A program made the translations under genes and the position numbers. 64,000 bases of DNA from an uncultured bacterium (lineage in GTDB: Bacteria; Bacteroidota; Bacteroidia; Bacteroidales; Bacteroidaceae), in contig CALZUQ010000003.1 of the NCBI GenBank assembly GCA_945829425.1, positions 60,299 through 124,298 of the forward strand, in the 5' to 3' direction. Of this stretch, positions 33,157 through 43,067 are shown piece after piece. Within the stretch, counting starts at the first letter, position 1, and the number at the start of each line of letters is the position of its first letter. Under the pieces are notes generated by a model. It was not told where the DNA came from. It searched no databases and saw only the letters and a program-made list of their open reading frames with translations.

Positions 33157-34326
33157 CTATCTCTTGAATATATCCTTTATTCCGTCCATATCGAAAGACA
33201 GCGAGAAGCGCAATGTCTGGTCGAGCGGGTTTGACTTTGCCGTTGCTATAACGTAGCCTACATCGAGCGAGAAGACATTCATTTTAAATCCTGCTCCTAC
33301 AGTGAAGTATTTTCGGTTACCTTTGTTCTGAGCCTCATGGTGATAACCGGTACGAATCGAGAACTGGTCATGGTAAACATACTCCGCTCCCACGCTCCAC
33401 TGTATCTCCTCCAGTTCCTCTTTAAACCCATTCGGTGCGTCAGAGAAGCTTTTGAAAATACCGGATATAGAACTTATGTCGTAATAGTCTTTCTGAACAC
33501 GCTCATCATAATCGGAGCTTGACTCCCCTTCCATACGTTTTGGATATGTGGGCACAAGTAGCTTATTGGCATCGGCAGCTATGGTAAAACGGTTGTACTC
33601 GTCAACAGGAATCATGAGCGACGCACCGAGACGCATATTCGTAGGTATGAACTCAGCATTGTCAGTACCTCCGAAAGAAATCTTTGAACCGATGTTGGAT
33701 ATGTTGAGACCGAGTCCGAGCTGGCACTCACGGTAACCTATGTTCAGGTAGTTCTGATAATAGCATGAGATATCCGCCGCAAAGGCAGAGCCAGGCGATG
33801 TATCTTCCGTATAGTCCCATGTCAGGTCTGAGTATATCCACCTTACCGCAGCACCTATAGAGAATTTCTCGCTGAGCATCATAGAGTAAGCCACGTCAAC
33901 AGACATCTCGTAAGGGTTTATGGTCATGTCATACGATCCTGCGACGTCGCTGGAGGTGTACACCTCGCCAAGCGAGAAGTATCTTATAGAGCCAGAAACG
34001 GCAGAGTAGTCTCCTATACGGTAGTATCCTGCAAGATATGCGAGGTCCATATCGCTTACGAGCTGCCTCAGCCACGGTGTGTAGTTAAGTGCTATTCCCG
34101 CCCGTGATATTGTAAAAGGATATTTCGCCGGGTTCCAGTATTGCGACACCACGTCAGGGTCTGTTGCCACTCCCACGTCTCCCATACCTGCAGAACGTGC
34201 GTCAGGGGCGATGCTCTGTGATGTCACACTGTTTTTGATTGGGTTGAACATATCTGCCTTGTCCTGTGCGTAGCTGATGGCGGTAGCCAGAATCAGTAAA
34301 AGCAGAATGGATAGTTTCTTTTTCAT
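33157..34326 (-). CDS. porV: Type IX secretion system outer membrane protein PorV
   Basis: Signal peptide; SQSIAPDARSAGMGDVGVATDPDVVSQYWNPAKYPF; adjacent to porU. Confidence 0.93.
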   Translation of the reverse strand: MKKKLSILLLLILATAISYAQDKADMFNPIKNSVTSQSIAPDARSAGMGDVGVATDPDVVSQYWNPAKYPFTISRAGIALNYTPWLRQLVSDMDLAYLAGYYRIGDYSAVSGSIRYFSLGEVYTSSDVAGSYDMTINPYEMSVDVAYSMMLSEKFSIGAAVRWIYSDLTWDYTEDTSPGSAFAADISCYYQNYLNIGYRECQLGLGLNISNIGSKISFGGTDNAEFIPTNMRLGASLMIPVDEYNRFTIAADANKLLVPTYPKRMEGESSSDYDERVQKDYYDISSISGIFKSFSDAPNGFKEELEEIQWSVGAEYVYHDQFSIRTGYHHEAQNKGNRKYFTVGAGFKMNVFSLDVGYVIATAKSNPLDQTLRFSLSFDMDGIKDIFKR

Positions 34327-34380
34327 AATAATGCGTTTTGCGTATGTTCTATGAATAGTTATTGTTTAAGGCGGGTTATA

Positions 34381-37300
34381 TTAATTTCCTGCTATGACCA
34401 TTTTTCCTGCCATAGAGGCTTTCTTGCTTCCTTCGCATGCTACGTTCACTCGGTAAATATACACACCTGTAGTCATTCGCTTGCCGGTGTTTGTCGTGCC
34501 GTCCCATGTCAGTGTGGACGTTGTTCCTCCCAGCTCAGTGTTTGGTATGATATGCAGCAGTCTTCCGTATGGGTCGTATATCTCAATGTCTATGACGACA
34601 TCTGTTCCCGGTCGGTTATGCGTTATGATGAATGTCGCCCCACCGCTGTTTCTCTTTGTCTCCACGCTGAGTATCTCCGGTGTCAGTCCCTTCACCACGT
34701 TGAACGTCAGTTCTGTTGTCGACGGATTGTTCATTACGTCCCATACTCTGAAGCGCAAGCTATGGGTTCCTGGTGTCAGCTCCGGTATGGCATAAGAGAC
34801 GAATCCTGATGCGTATGTCCCGAAGTCATAAGTGAAATAGTCGTTCAATGTATATGTCTGCGTTATGTCGTTGTCTATGACGAGCTGCATGTCGTGACCT
34901 ATTCCCGCTCCTGAGGAGTTTATGCCGTCGCGGTCCATTATCTCCGCAAAGAAATACGGTTTGCTGTTCACCTCCCCTCCGTTTACGAAACTTCTTGAGT
35001 TAAGGTAACAGTACACAGAAGGGCCTATAGAGTCGTTGAATGAAGTCTCCGAGCCACCTATCAGGAAGCGTTCCTCTTTGCCGTGTGCTGTCGCTGCCGT
35101 CTTGTCGCTGTATGCGAAGAGCGTTATCTGTCCGCTTTTGTCAGAGTAGTTTATGTCCTTTGGCACGACGAAGTTCAGCATGAAGCGTCCGTTCCTAACA
35201 CTGTCTGTACCAGAGAAGAGATTCTTCGTCCTGTCAGTAAATACGAAAGGCTCGTTTGCTTCCTTTGCGTTGTCGAAACATGTTATCTCCTCCTCGCTAT
35301 CCTTTACGAGCAGGCTTATCAGTCCGTTGTAATCCTCCACGACAGCCCCGTTGTTGCTTATATGTCCAGCTACTGATACCTTGCTGTTGGCGTGTATCTG
35401 CGGCAGTTCTGCCCCATAGCTGTTTATGTCCACACCGTTTATGCTGTCAATGACACACTGCATCAGAGGCGTGTTGAGAGCCAATGCCGGGTCACCGAGT
35501 AGGCTGTATTGCAGTTTATTAACCGTTCTGTCTCTTCCCGACGTTACGAGATACTCCTTAGCCTTTCTGTTTGCCTCTCCGAGTGTTGTCCGTTTTCCCG
35601 ACGACGTGTCGAGAACAGCGTTTACGAATGCGCTGTTAATGTATTTGTTATAGTTTGCATAAACCGTTCGCGTAGTACCGTAGAACGCAATACCTCCACC
35701 GTTGGCGTTTGTCAGCACGTTCTCTCCTATCGTAGGCTCCACACCGTCGAAGGGTCCCACCTGACATGATGCAGTAACCCATAGCGGCAGGTTTTTGTTC
35801 TGGAACGCCTCAAAGTCACTAAGTTCAAGCACTACCTCATGTGATATGCTGTTGCGTGCTCCGTGTCCGGAATAGTCCATTATTAGCGCACCCGCCTTCT
35901 GTTGCGATAGTATTATCTCCCTCACCTCCGGGTATCTGCTTCCTACAGTTGTTTCCTCGCGTTTGTATGCGTCCCACATAACCTTCCTGACGTTATATCC
36001 CGGATATTGTGCCTTTATGCTCTCCGCCGTCTCGTTATTGTCCTTCATGTGTAGGTTGTCGTTACCGTCGTCGCCCATGAACATCAGCACGTTCTGCCAC
36101 GCCCCTGCGTTAGCGTTCTCTGCGTAGCTTATCGTCTTGTCTACGACCACCTGAGCGTCCGCTGTGGTATATACTGTAAAGCGTCCTATTCCGATGTCAG
36201 GAATACCGAGATATGAATTTCCTTCGTTAAGTTTCTCGTTGTCGTCGAGCATACCAATGAAGTCGTCAGAAACGAAGCAGTCCACCTCGTTGTATGAGTT
36301 CTCGCTTTCATAGCAGAGCAGCAGGTTGTCAGCATCGAGCGTACGGCAGTCAGAGGTCAGGAGTCTGTTGTCCCACATACAGTCTCCGAAAAGGAGGAGA
36401 TATTTCGGCTGCTCTTCGTCCGTTGCCGCCCTGTCGTACATCATCTTCATGTATCTCTTGTATGCCGAGACATCGGGCGTTCCGCTTGAGAACTCGTTAT
36501 ACAGTTCGTCGGCCGGCACTATTCGCACGGTCATGCCGTCTTTCTCCTCGTGATGAGTCTTGAGTCGTTGCGCCTGCTGCATGAAGTGCTGTGACGTAGG
36601 TATGAGTATTGTGAGGTCTACGGAGCTGTCAGCGTGATGGTCCTGGTTAGTGATGTTATAGACATACTCCGCAGCAGGGAATGTCATCGCCGTTATGTCT
36701 TTCCCCTCGTCGACGACATTGCTTCTTATGAGGGCATAGTCCATACGCAGCGGTCCTCCCGACGTACATGCTATCTTCAGCGTATTTGTCTCTGCAAGCC
36801 CTCTGAGCCTGTATTGCAGAGTGACGTATTTTGCCTCATCGTAGTTTTCTATCTTTATGCTTCCGCTTCCCAAAATGCTGTCGTTCAATGACACCTGATA
36901 TGTCGAAGCCACCTTTGCCGTCAGAACCAGCGTGAGGTAGCCTCCTGACTGAAGATTGCTATGTTCGGGACTTGCTATGGTTATCTTCCTCTCGCTTCCA
37001 TTGTTTGTCATCACGGCATCCACGAGGTTTCGTCCTCCGTTCATCCATGCGTAGTTGTCCGTCTCGTAGAGCGAGTAGTATCGCGTATTGTCTTCTCTCC
37101 ATTTCTCCGTCATGGCTTCAACGCTTATCGTGTCCTGCGGCGTGTCGCCCTGCGTTATGAAGTAATAGCCGTAAGAAGAGTATGGATTTCTTACCCTGAG
37201 GTTTCCTGTCCACGATACCGGTCCCTTGGCATAGAATATTCTTTTTCCGTTCACTATGGCAGTCTCTACGGGTTTCAGGTCATCGTATTCCAGCAGATAT

Positions 37301-37944
37301 TCCGGTGTGAGAGTCTCAGGGACAATGTTTCCGCCATAGCCATAGACATGTACTTTGGCAGGGTCGGAGAATCCCGCCCGGCGTATGACGTCGTTTGTCA
37401 GTTCGTAGAACCCTGTTTCGCTAACCCTTATTTTCGCCCATTGCCCTGTTGCGAGCACAGAGTGTTCTGCATATCTGCTTCCGCTTTCCTCGCTGCGTGT
37501 CACGAGCTTTTCTCCCCTACTCTTTTCCTCCATGCTTTCCGCAGCGTTTCTTGCTGTAGCACAGGCTTTGAGCTTAAAGCTCGCAAGATACTGGTATCTG
37601 CCCTCACGAAACACTATCGGCGTGAATGAGCACAGCAGCGACGCACGTTTCCTTGCGTACGCTGTCGTTGTTTCTATTTCAGGCATGGCCGGCGGCACGT
37701 CGGGGCACAGTGCTATGTATTTTGCTTTCTCCTCCTCGGGCATGTCGGCATATTCCGGGTATTGTATCTCCACCGTGTACACCGAATCCCTGCTGTTCTC
37801 CGGCAGGGCTATGGCATAGCTTACCTTTGGCACCACGGAGTCTATCCTCACCTCCTCTTCCGTAAGGTTATGGAAATGCTGCGCCATGGCACTGACACAT
37901 GTCACTGCCAATAATGCTAAGAGTATATATCTTGCTGCCTTCAT
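34381..37944 (-). CDS. porU: Type IX secretion system sortase PorU (C25 gingipain-like peptidase)
   Basis: LLFGDCMWDNR, ALIMDYSGHGARNSISHE, LWVTASCQVGPFDG, C-terminal FlgD-like YDPYGRLLHIIPNTELGGTTSTLTWDGTTNTGKRMTTGVYIYRV. Confidence 0.94.
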   Translation of the reverse strand: MKAARYILLALLAVTCVSAMAQHFHNLTEEEVRIDSVVPKVSYAIALPENSRDSVYTVEIQYPEYADMPEEEKAKYIALCPDVPPAMPEIETTTAYARKRASLLCSFTPIVFREGRYQYLASFKLKACATARNAAESMEEKSRGEKLVTRSEESGSRYAEHSVLATGQWAKIRVSETGFYELTNDVIRRAGFSDPAKVHVYGYGGNIVPETLTPEYLLEYDDLKPVETAIVNGKRIFYAKGPVSWTGNLRVRNPYSSYGYYFITQGDTPQDTISVEAMTEKWREDNTRYYSLYETDNYAWMNGGRNLVDAVMTNNGSERKITIASPEHSNLQSGGYLTLVLTAKVASTYQVSLNDSILGSGSIKIENYDEAKYVTLQYRLRGLAETNTLKIACTSGGPLRMDYALIRSNVVDEGKDITAMTFPAAEYVYNITNQDHHADSSVDLTILIPTSQHFMQQAQRLKTHHEEKDGMTVRIVPADELYNEFSSGTPDVSAYKRYMKMMYDRAATDEEQPKYLLLFGDCMWDNRLLTSDCRTLDADNLLLCYESENSYNEVDCFVSDDFIGMLDDNEKLNEGNSYLGIPDIGIGRFTVYTTADAQVVVDKTISYAENANAGAWQNVLMFMGDDGNDNLHMKDNNETAESIKAQYPGYNVRKVMWDAYKREETTVGSRYPEVREIILSQQKAGALIMDYSGHGARNSISHEVVLELSDFEAFQNKNLPLWVTASCQVGPFDGVEPTIGENVLTNANGGGIAFYGTTRTVYANYNKYINSAFVNAVLDTSSGKRTTLGEANRKAKEYLVTSGRDRTVNKLQYSLLGDPALALNTPLMQCVIDSINGVDINSYGAELPQIHANSKVSVAGHISNNGAVVEDYNGLISLLVKDSEEEITCFDNAKEANEPFVFTDRTKNLFSGTDSVRNGRFMLNFVVPKDINYSDKSGQITLFAYSDKTAATAHGKEERFLIGGSETSFNDSIGPSVYCYLNSRSFVNGGEVNSKPYFFAEIMDRDGINSSGAGIGHDMQLVIDNDITQTYTLNDYFTYDFGTYASGFVSYAIPELTPGTHSLRFRVWDVMNNPSTTELTFNVVKGLTPEILSVETKRNSGGATFIITHNRPGTDVVIDIEIYDPYGRLLHIIPNTELGGTTSTLTWDGTTNTGKRMTTGVYIYRVNVACEGSKKASMAGKMVIAGN

Positions 37945-38006
37945 GAATATCGTTCTTGCTTTGTTTGCGATGGTTTGTGAGAGCTTACGCCGTAACAGGG
38001 TGAGGT

Positions 38007-38645
38007 TTATCTTACGTGGAAATCGAGCACCTTGCGTTCTTCGAGATACCCTTCTATATGGTCTCCCACGTTTACCGGTCCTACTCCTGCCGGTGTTCCC
38101 GTGTAGAGTATGTCTCCCGTCTTTAACGTGAAGTATTGTGAGATAAAGCTTACCAAACGGTCAACGGAGTGTATCATCTCTGAGGTGCATGTCTCCTGTA
38201 CAGTCTTCCCGTTTATGTCTCCGCGGAAGTGTATGCGCTGTATGTCGATGAACTCCTCTTTGTCTATCCATTCCCCTATCACCGCCGATCCGTCGAAGCC
38301 TTTGCATATCTCCCACGGCTGACCTTCCTCGCGCAGTTTCTTCTGCATCTCGCGTGCTGTAAAGTCTATGCCGACGGTCACGGCGTCGTAGTATCTGTAG
38401 GCGAAGCGTTCAGGTATGGTTTTCCCGAGGCGGCATATCCTCACCACCAGTTCCGTCTCATAGTCTATCTGGCCCATGAAGTCAGGCAGGAAGAAGGGCT
38501 TATGGTCTTTCAGCAGCGCAGAGTCCGCCTTGGTGAATATCACGGGGTTGCGTTTGGCATCGTCGGAGACACTCTGTTGTAATAACGTGTTTTTTATCTC
38601 TTTATTGTGTAAGGTATAGTTCATACCTACTGCAAAAATCTTCAT
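38007..38645 (-). CDS. Fumarylacetoacetate hydrolase family protein
   Basis: MKIFAVGMNYTLHNKE, DYETELVVRICRLGK, YYDAVTVGIDFTARE, LKTGDILYTGTPAGVGPVNVGD. Confidence 0.93.
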   Translation of the reverse strand: MKIFAVGMNYTLHNKEIKNTLLQQSVSDDAKRNPVIFTKADSALLKDHKPFFLPDFMGQIDYETELVVRICRLGKTIPERFAYRYYDAVTVGIDFTAREMQKKLREEGQPWEICKGFDGSAVIGEWIDKEEFIDIQRIHFRGDINGKTVQETCTSEMIHSVDRLVSFISQYFTLKTGDILYTGTPAGVGPVNVGDHIEGYLEERKVLDFHVR

Positions 38646-38758
38646 ATTGTATTATTTTAAGAAAATAAACATCACAAATACATCACTCCTTGTTGCCGGT
38701 ACACGATGCGAGCGTGAGCATTTCAGTCATCAAGCTGTGCCATATCGGCTTAACTTCT

Positions 38759-38767
38759 GCAAAGTTA
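38759..38767 (-). promoter_or_regulatory. Bacteroidetes-type -7 element (TAACTTTGC) for the FAH-porU-porV-ispF cluster
   Basis: TAnnTTTGC upstream of the FAH start. Confidence 0.5.
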
Positions 38768-38816
38768 CACAATTTTCTCTGTTTTACAAAACATTTTCGT
38801 GTATATTATACAAAAC

Positions 38817-38845
38817 GCCCTATCTGCTTATGAAACAGATAGGGC
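38817..38845 (-). terminator. Terminator of the rplM-rpsI-rpsB-tsf operon
   Basis: gccctatctg / cagatagggc downstream of tsf, followed on the minus strand by gttttgt. Confidence 0.75.
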
Positions 38846-38890
38846 ATTATTACGATGATCATAATGTTTTCCTGCCACTTAAGCAGTCCC

Positions 38891-39883
38891 TTAGTCAGCC
38901 TGGAGAGTGAAACGCTTGAAGGCTACTACTGTAAGTTCCTTGTCAGCGTTCTGGAGATACTGTGCTACGGTGAGCTTAGAGTCCTGTATGAACTCCTGGT
39001 TGAGGAGGCAAGACTCCTTGAAGAACTTCTTCAGACGTCCCTGTGCGATGTTCTGTATCATCTGCTCTGGGAGGTTTGCCGACTTCTCCTCTGTTGTCTT
39101 GGCAATTATCTCCTTTGCCTTTGCCACGTCCTCAGCTGTTATCCAGCCCTTAGCCATGTTTGACTCCATGTGGTCCTCGCTGTCGACGTGTGCCGGGTTG
39201 ATGCCAGCCTTCTTGAGAGCGTTCTCAACAGCCTTCTGTACCTGCTCCTGCTTTGTCTTCTCAACAGCCACTGCGATTTCCTCGTCGATGACAGCCTGTG
39301 ACACAGACTTCTCGTCAAGAGCGAGAGGGTTCATGGCAGCTACCTGCATAGCCACGATGTGTGCCTCCTCGGCTGCCGGCTTGTTTGTCTGCACGAGTGT
39401 GCAGAGACCGTTGCGGTTCATGTGGTTGTAAGCCTCGATGTTCTCACCCTCAAGATAGTTGTATCCGTCGAGCTCCATCTTCTCGCCTGTCACGCCTGAA
39501 CGCTCTGTTACAGCGTCAGCTACTGTCATGCCGTTGGCGAGGGTCAGTGCGTTGACCTCATCGAGTGTCTTTGCCTTTGCTGCTACGGCAGCGTCGATTA
39601 TTTCCTGTGTCAGTTTGATATAGTCAGCTCCGTTAGCCACGAAGTCTGTCTCGCACTTCAGTGCTATTATTGCAGCGAAGCCTTCTCCTACCTTTGCGAG
39701 CACACATCCGTTTGATGTCTCTCTGTCAGCACGCTTTGCTGCTATAGCCTGTCCGCGCTGGCGGAGTATCTCCTTTGCCTTGTCCATATCGCCCTCAGCC
39801 TCTGTGAGTGCCTTCTTGACATCAGCGAGTCCTGCACCTGTCATGGCGCGGAGCTTCTTGATGTCTTCCATTGAAATAGCCAT
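38891..39883 (-). CDS. tsf: Translation elongation factor Ts
   Basis: MEDIKKLRAMTGAGLADVKKALTEAEGDMDKAKEILRQRG; start MAISMEDIKKL. Confidence 0.97.
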   Translation of the reverse strand: MAISMEDIKKLRAMTGAGLADVKKALTEAEGDMDKAKEILRQRGQAIAAKRADRETSNGCVLAKVGEGFAAIIALKCETDFVANGADYIKLTQEIIDAAVAAKAKTLDEVNALTLANGMTVADAVTERSGVTGEKMELDGYNYLEGENIEAYNHMNRNGLCTLVQTNKPAAEEAHIVAMQVAAMNPLALDEKSVSQAVIDEEIAVAVEKTKQEQVQKAVENALKKAGINPAHVDSEDHMESNMAKGWITAEDVAKAKEIIAKTTEEKSANLPEQMIQNIAQGRLKKFFKESCLLNQEFIQDSKLTVAQYLQNADKELTVVAFKRFTLQAD

Positions 39884-40089
39884 TCTTTCTGTTCGTGTAT
39901 TAGAGTGGCGGCAGAGGCTGTGCCTCTTCCGTGTCCACTGTAGTTTGTAAATAGTTGCTCTTTTATTCTCTCTTCCTTCACGTTGGAACGTGAGGTTTGA
40001 AAAGATGCAAAGATGCAAATACCTGTTATGGATAATTTGCATCTTCGCATGTCGTCCGGCGGTTTCCGTTAGCCGGCGGGCCGCCTTAC

Positions 40090-40890
40090 TTATTCTGCTG
40101 TCTCTTCAGCATCGTCCTTGCGTGCGCGGCGTGGGCTGCGTTTCTTGCCCTCTGCCGCTTCCTCGCTCTGCTCTGCGGCAGCCTTCTCGTCAGCCTTCTC
40201 AGCCTTGCGCTCTTCGAGTCCCTCAGCTATTGCTGTGCAGCATGCGGTGAGGATAGCGTCGATAGAGTCCTTGGCGTCGTCGTTGGCAGGGATAGGGAAG
40301 TCAACCTTGTTAGGGTCAGAGTTTGTGTCGCACATTGCGAAGACAGGAATGCCGAGACGCTGTGCCTCTGCTATGGCGATGTGCTCCTTGAGTACGTCAA
40401 CGACGAAGAGTGCCGATGGCAGACGTGTCAGGTCAGCTATAGAGCCGAGGTTCTTCTCAAGCTTTGCACGCTGGCGTGAAATCTGGAGGAGCTCACGCTT
40501 TGAGAGGTTTGAGAAAGTGCCGTCAGCCATGAGTTTGTCGATGTTCGTCATTTTCTTTATTGCCTTACGTATAGTAGGGAAGTTGGTGAGCATACCGCCC
40601 GCCCAACGCTCGTTGACGTATGGCATGTTTACGCTTGTTGCCTTCTCGGCAACTATGTCCTTAGCCTGTTTTTTAGTAGCGACGAACAGGATTTTCTTTC
40701 CTGACTTTGCTATCTGCTTGAGAGCCTCAGCAGCCTGGTCTGTCATGGCTACTGTCTTGTGCAGATCGATGATGTGTATGCCATTGCGCTCCATGAAGAT
40801 GTAAGGAGCCATTGCTGGGTTCCACTTGCGACGGAGGTGTCCGAAGTGGCAGCCTGCCTGAAGCAGCTGGTCGAAATTTGTTCTTGACAT
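40090..40890 (-). CDS. rpsB: 30S ribosomal protein S2
   Basis: LLQAGCHFGHLRRKWNPAMAPYIFMERNGIHIIDLHKT. Confidence 0.97.
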   Translation of the reverse strand: MSRTNFDQLLQAGCHFGHLRRKWNPAMAPYIFMERNGIHIIDLHKTVAMTDQAAEALKQIAKSGKKILFVATKKQAKDIVAEKATSVNMPYVNERWAGGMLTNFPTIRKAIKKMTNIDKLMADGTFSNLSKRELLQISRQRAKLEKNLGSIADLTRLPSALFVVDVLKEHIAIAEAQRLGIPVFAMCDTNSDPNKVDFPIPANDDAKDSIDAILTACCTAIAEGLEERKAEKADEKAAAEQSEEAAEGKKRSPRRARKDDAEETAE

Positions 40891-41119
40891 TGTCTTTTTC
40901 CTTGTTTTGGTGTTGCGGTTGTAGGGTCACGCCCTGTTGTCGCAACGGTGTTTACATTCTTTTTAATTCTTTTTTTGTTAGAACCAGCCAGCGAGTAGCC
41001 TTGCGGGTCTCTCTGGTTTAGATACTAAACAGTCTCCGTTTTCCGCCTCCCCATGCTGTGTAAATATAAAGAGGTATATACCCACTGCGTAGTAATGGCG
41101 GCATAACGGGCGAGGCGCT

Positions 41120-41506
41120 TTAACGCTTTGAGAACTGGAAGCGGCGGCGTGCCTTTGGCTGTCCCGGCTTCTTACGCTCTACCTTGCGTGCGTCACGTGT
41201 GATGAAGCCTGCCTGGCGCAGAGCCTTCTTGTCGTCAGCGTTTATCTTGACGAGTGCGCGGGCTATAGCGAGACGAAGAGCCTGGCTCTGGCCTGTGAAG
41301 CCACCACCGTCAAGGTTTGCCTTGATGTCGTATTTCTCAACTACCTCAAGGAGTGCGAGTGGCTGCTTTACCACATACTGCAGGATAGCTGATGGGAAAT
41401 ACTGTGTTAAATCCTTCTTGTTGATTGTTATCTTGCCTGTTCCCTCTGTGAGGTAAACACGAGCTACAGAGCTCTTGCGGCGACCGATTGCATTAATCTG
41501 TTCCAT
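41120..41506 (-). CDS. rpsI: 30S ribosomal protein S9
   Basis: NAIGRRKSSVARVYLTEGTGKITIN...KKPGQPKARRRFQFSKR. Confidence 0.97.
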   Translation of the reverse strand: MEQINAIGRRKSSVARVYLTEGTGKITINKKDLTQYFPSAILQYVVKQPLALLEVVEKYDIKANLDGGGFTGQSQALRLAIARALVKINADDKKALRQAGFITRDARKVERKKPGQPKARRRFQFSKR

Positions 41507-41519
41507 CTTCTGCTGCTAA

Positions 41520-41981
41520 TTATTTGTACTGGTTGATATCAATAGCCTTTGGCTGCTGAGCCTGCTGCTGGTGCTCCGTACCCTCATAGATGTAGAGGTT
41601 ATTGAGAAGTGAGCGGCCGAGAGGACCCTTTGGAAGCATACCCTTTACGGCGTGACGCAAAATCCTTTCAACACCGTCCTTCTTCGTACGGAGCTGAGCA
41701 GGAGTATTGAAACGCTGACCGCCAGGATAGCCGGTGTAGCGTGTGTACACCTTGTCTGTCTCTTTCTTACCAGTGAAAACGACCTTTGCGGCATTGATGA
41801 TGATAACGTTGTCACCACAGTCTACGTGTGGAGTGAATGTTGGCTTGTACTTTCCGCGGATGAGCTTTGCAACCTTAGAGGCGAGGCGTCCGACAACCTG
41901 GTCTGTAGCGTCGACAACGACCCACTCTTTCTTTGCTGTCTCCTTGTTAACGGAAATAGTCTTGTAACTTAAAGTGTTCAT
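41520..41981 (-). CDS. rplM: 50S ribosomal protein L13
   Basis: WVVVDATDQVVGRLASKVAKLIRGKYKPTFTPHVDCGDNVIIINA. Confidence 0.97.
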   Translation of the reverse strand: MNTLSYKTISVNKETAKKEWVVVDATDQVVGRLASKVAKLIRGKYKPTFTPHVDCGDNVIIINAAKVVFTGKKETDKVYTRYTGYPGGQRFNTPAQLRTKKDGVERILRHAVKGMLPKGPLGRSLLNNLYIYEGTEHQQQAQQPKAIDINQYK

Positions 41982-42122
41982 TTACTTTTAATTGATTAAT
42001 ACTACTAAAAAACATTTATTATTCTCTTCGTGAGCGGATTCACTAACCACTGTGCTCGGCCAGGGGCACAGCTATTAACACCACGTCACTGAGGGGGCTC
42101 TAAGTTCACCCCCGGACATAAT
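41982..42122 (-). promoter_or_regulatory. Structured 5' leader of rplM (candidate autoregulatory ribosomal-protein leader)
   Basis: About 140 nt between the -7 element and the ATG with hairpins ggggg/ccccc (42093-42113), ctgtgc/gcacag (42050-42071) and gtga/tcac (42030-42043). Confidence 0.55.
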
Positions 42123-42128
42123 CGGACT

Positions 42129-42137
42129 GCAAAGTTA
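42129..42137 (-). promoter_or_regulatory. Bacteroidetes-type -7 element (TAACTTTGC) for the rplM operon
   Basis: TAnnTTTGC on the minus strand upstream of the structured leader. Confidence 0.6.
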
Positions 42138-42229
42138 CGATATTTTAATGAGGTGTAGGCAATACACAAAAGTGGAAGTCGCGTTATTTACGAAAGTTTA
42201 ACGTTTAAATACACGTTTATGCACTAAAA

Positions 42230-42317
42230 CAGCTGTCACTTACCGCAGGAGTGCGGAAAAGCGAGAGCTGGATGCTTTTCACCTTTGACAGCTGAAGGAA
42301 GAGACGGAATGCGTCTC
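42230..42317. other. Candidate structured RNA or DNA element: nested three-way junction plus a hairpin
   Basis: cagctgtca/tgacagctg encloses ccgca/tgcgg and aaaagc/gctttt; followed by gagacg/cgtctc. Confidence 0.45.
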
Positions 42318-42352
42318 GTACCACTACAAGAAAACGCCGAATATACCCCCGA

Positions 42353-42410
42353 AATTTTTATAGGCTTAAAAAAATATTTTTATAGGCATGAAAAAATATT
42401 TTTATAGGCA
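42353..42410. repeat. Tandem repeat, 22-bp unit (ataggcatgaaaaaatattttt), about 3 copies
   Basis: ataggc landmarks at 42360, 42382, 42404. Confidence 0.85.
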
Positions 42411-42774
42411 TAGAGATAAATCTTCATAGTATAGCCGTTTTTTTGCCGTTACCATACAGTGTAGTTTAACTATTTAGGTTGACTACTTTTCGTCTTATTC
42501 ATAAAACGGGTTGACAAGTTATTTATTTGTCTTTTTCCCCTTGGAGCAACATGATTACGAGTCAGGCGGACGAACATGGTAAAAAAAACAGCAAAAACTT
42601 GCATTATTAAAGAAAAAGAGCTAACTTTGCATCAGTTTCTAATATTTACACTCCAAAGTCTTCAAAAAAACAAGCATTTACATGCCTTTTTCCCTACGGC
42701 ATCCAATAACTCAAGCTTTTCCATAAAACAATTATGGGGAAGTATAATAAACAATTATAAAAACCTAAAACATC

Positions 42775-43005
42775 ATGAGAAAAATCTTATTCACAATTGC
42801 GTTAGCAACATTAGGGTTGCACGCTTCAGCATCAACACCAGATGACAATTTCTTGGACATCGCGTATTGTGTAATCATCACCGAGTGCGGAGAAGAAGTA
42901 AAAATACCGGCAAAGGATTATACAGTTGAAGAAATTGAAGAAATGATAGACAAATACACAAAAGAATTATGCAAGGATGCTAATAACGGTCCGCTGAACA
43001 ATTAA
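42775..43005 (+). CDS. Small secreted hypothetical protein
   Basis: Signal peptide MRKILFTIALATLGLHASA; promoter-like TAACTTTGC at 42622-42630. Confidence 0.6.
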   Translation: MRKILFTIALATLGLHASASTPDDNFLDIAYCVIITECGEEVKIPAKDYTVEEIEEMIDKYTKELCKDANNGPLNN

Positions 43006-43014
43006 ACCGACAAA

Positions 43015-43055
43015 CAGGTCACCATACATAATTTACCTGTATGGCGACCTGTTCT
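43015..43055 (+). terminator. Terminator hairpin between the small secreted ORF and the GLPGLI genes
   Basis: aacaggtcaccatac / gtatggcgacctgtt. Confidence 0.75.
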
Positions 43056-43067
43056 ATAATTAGTATT

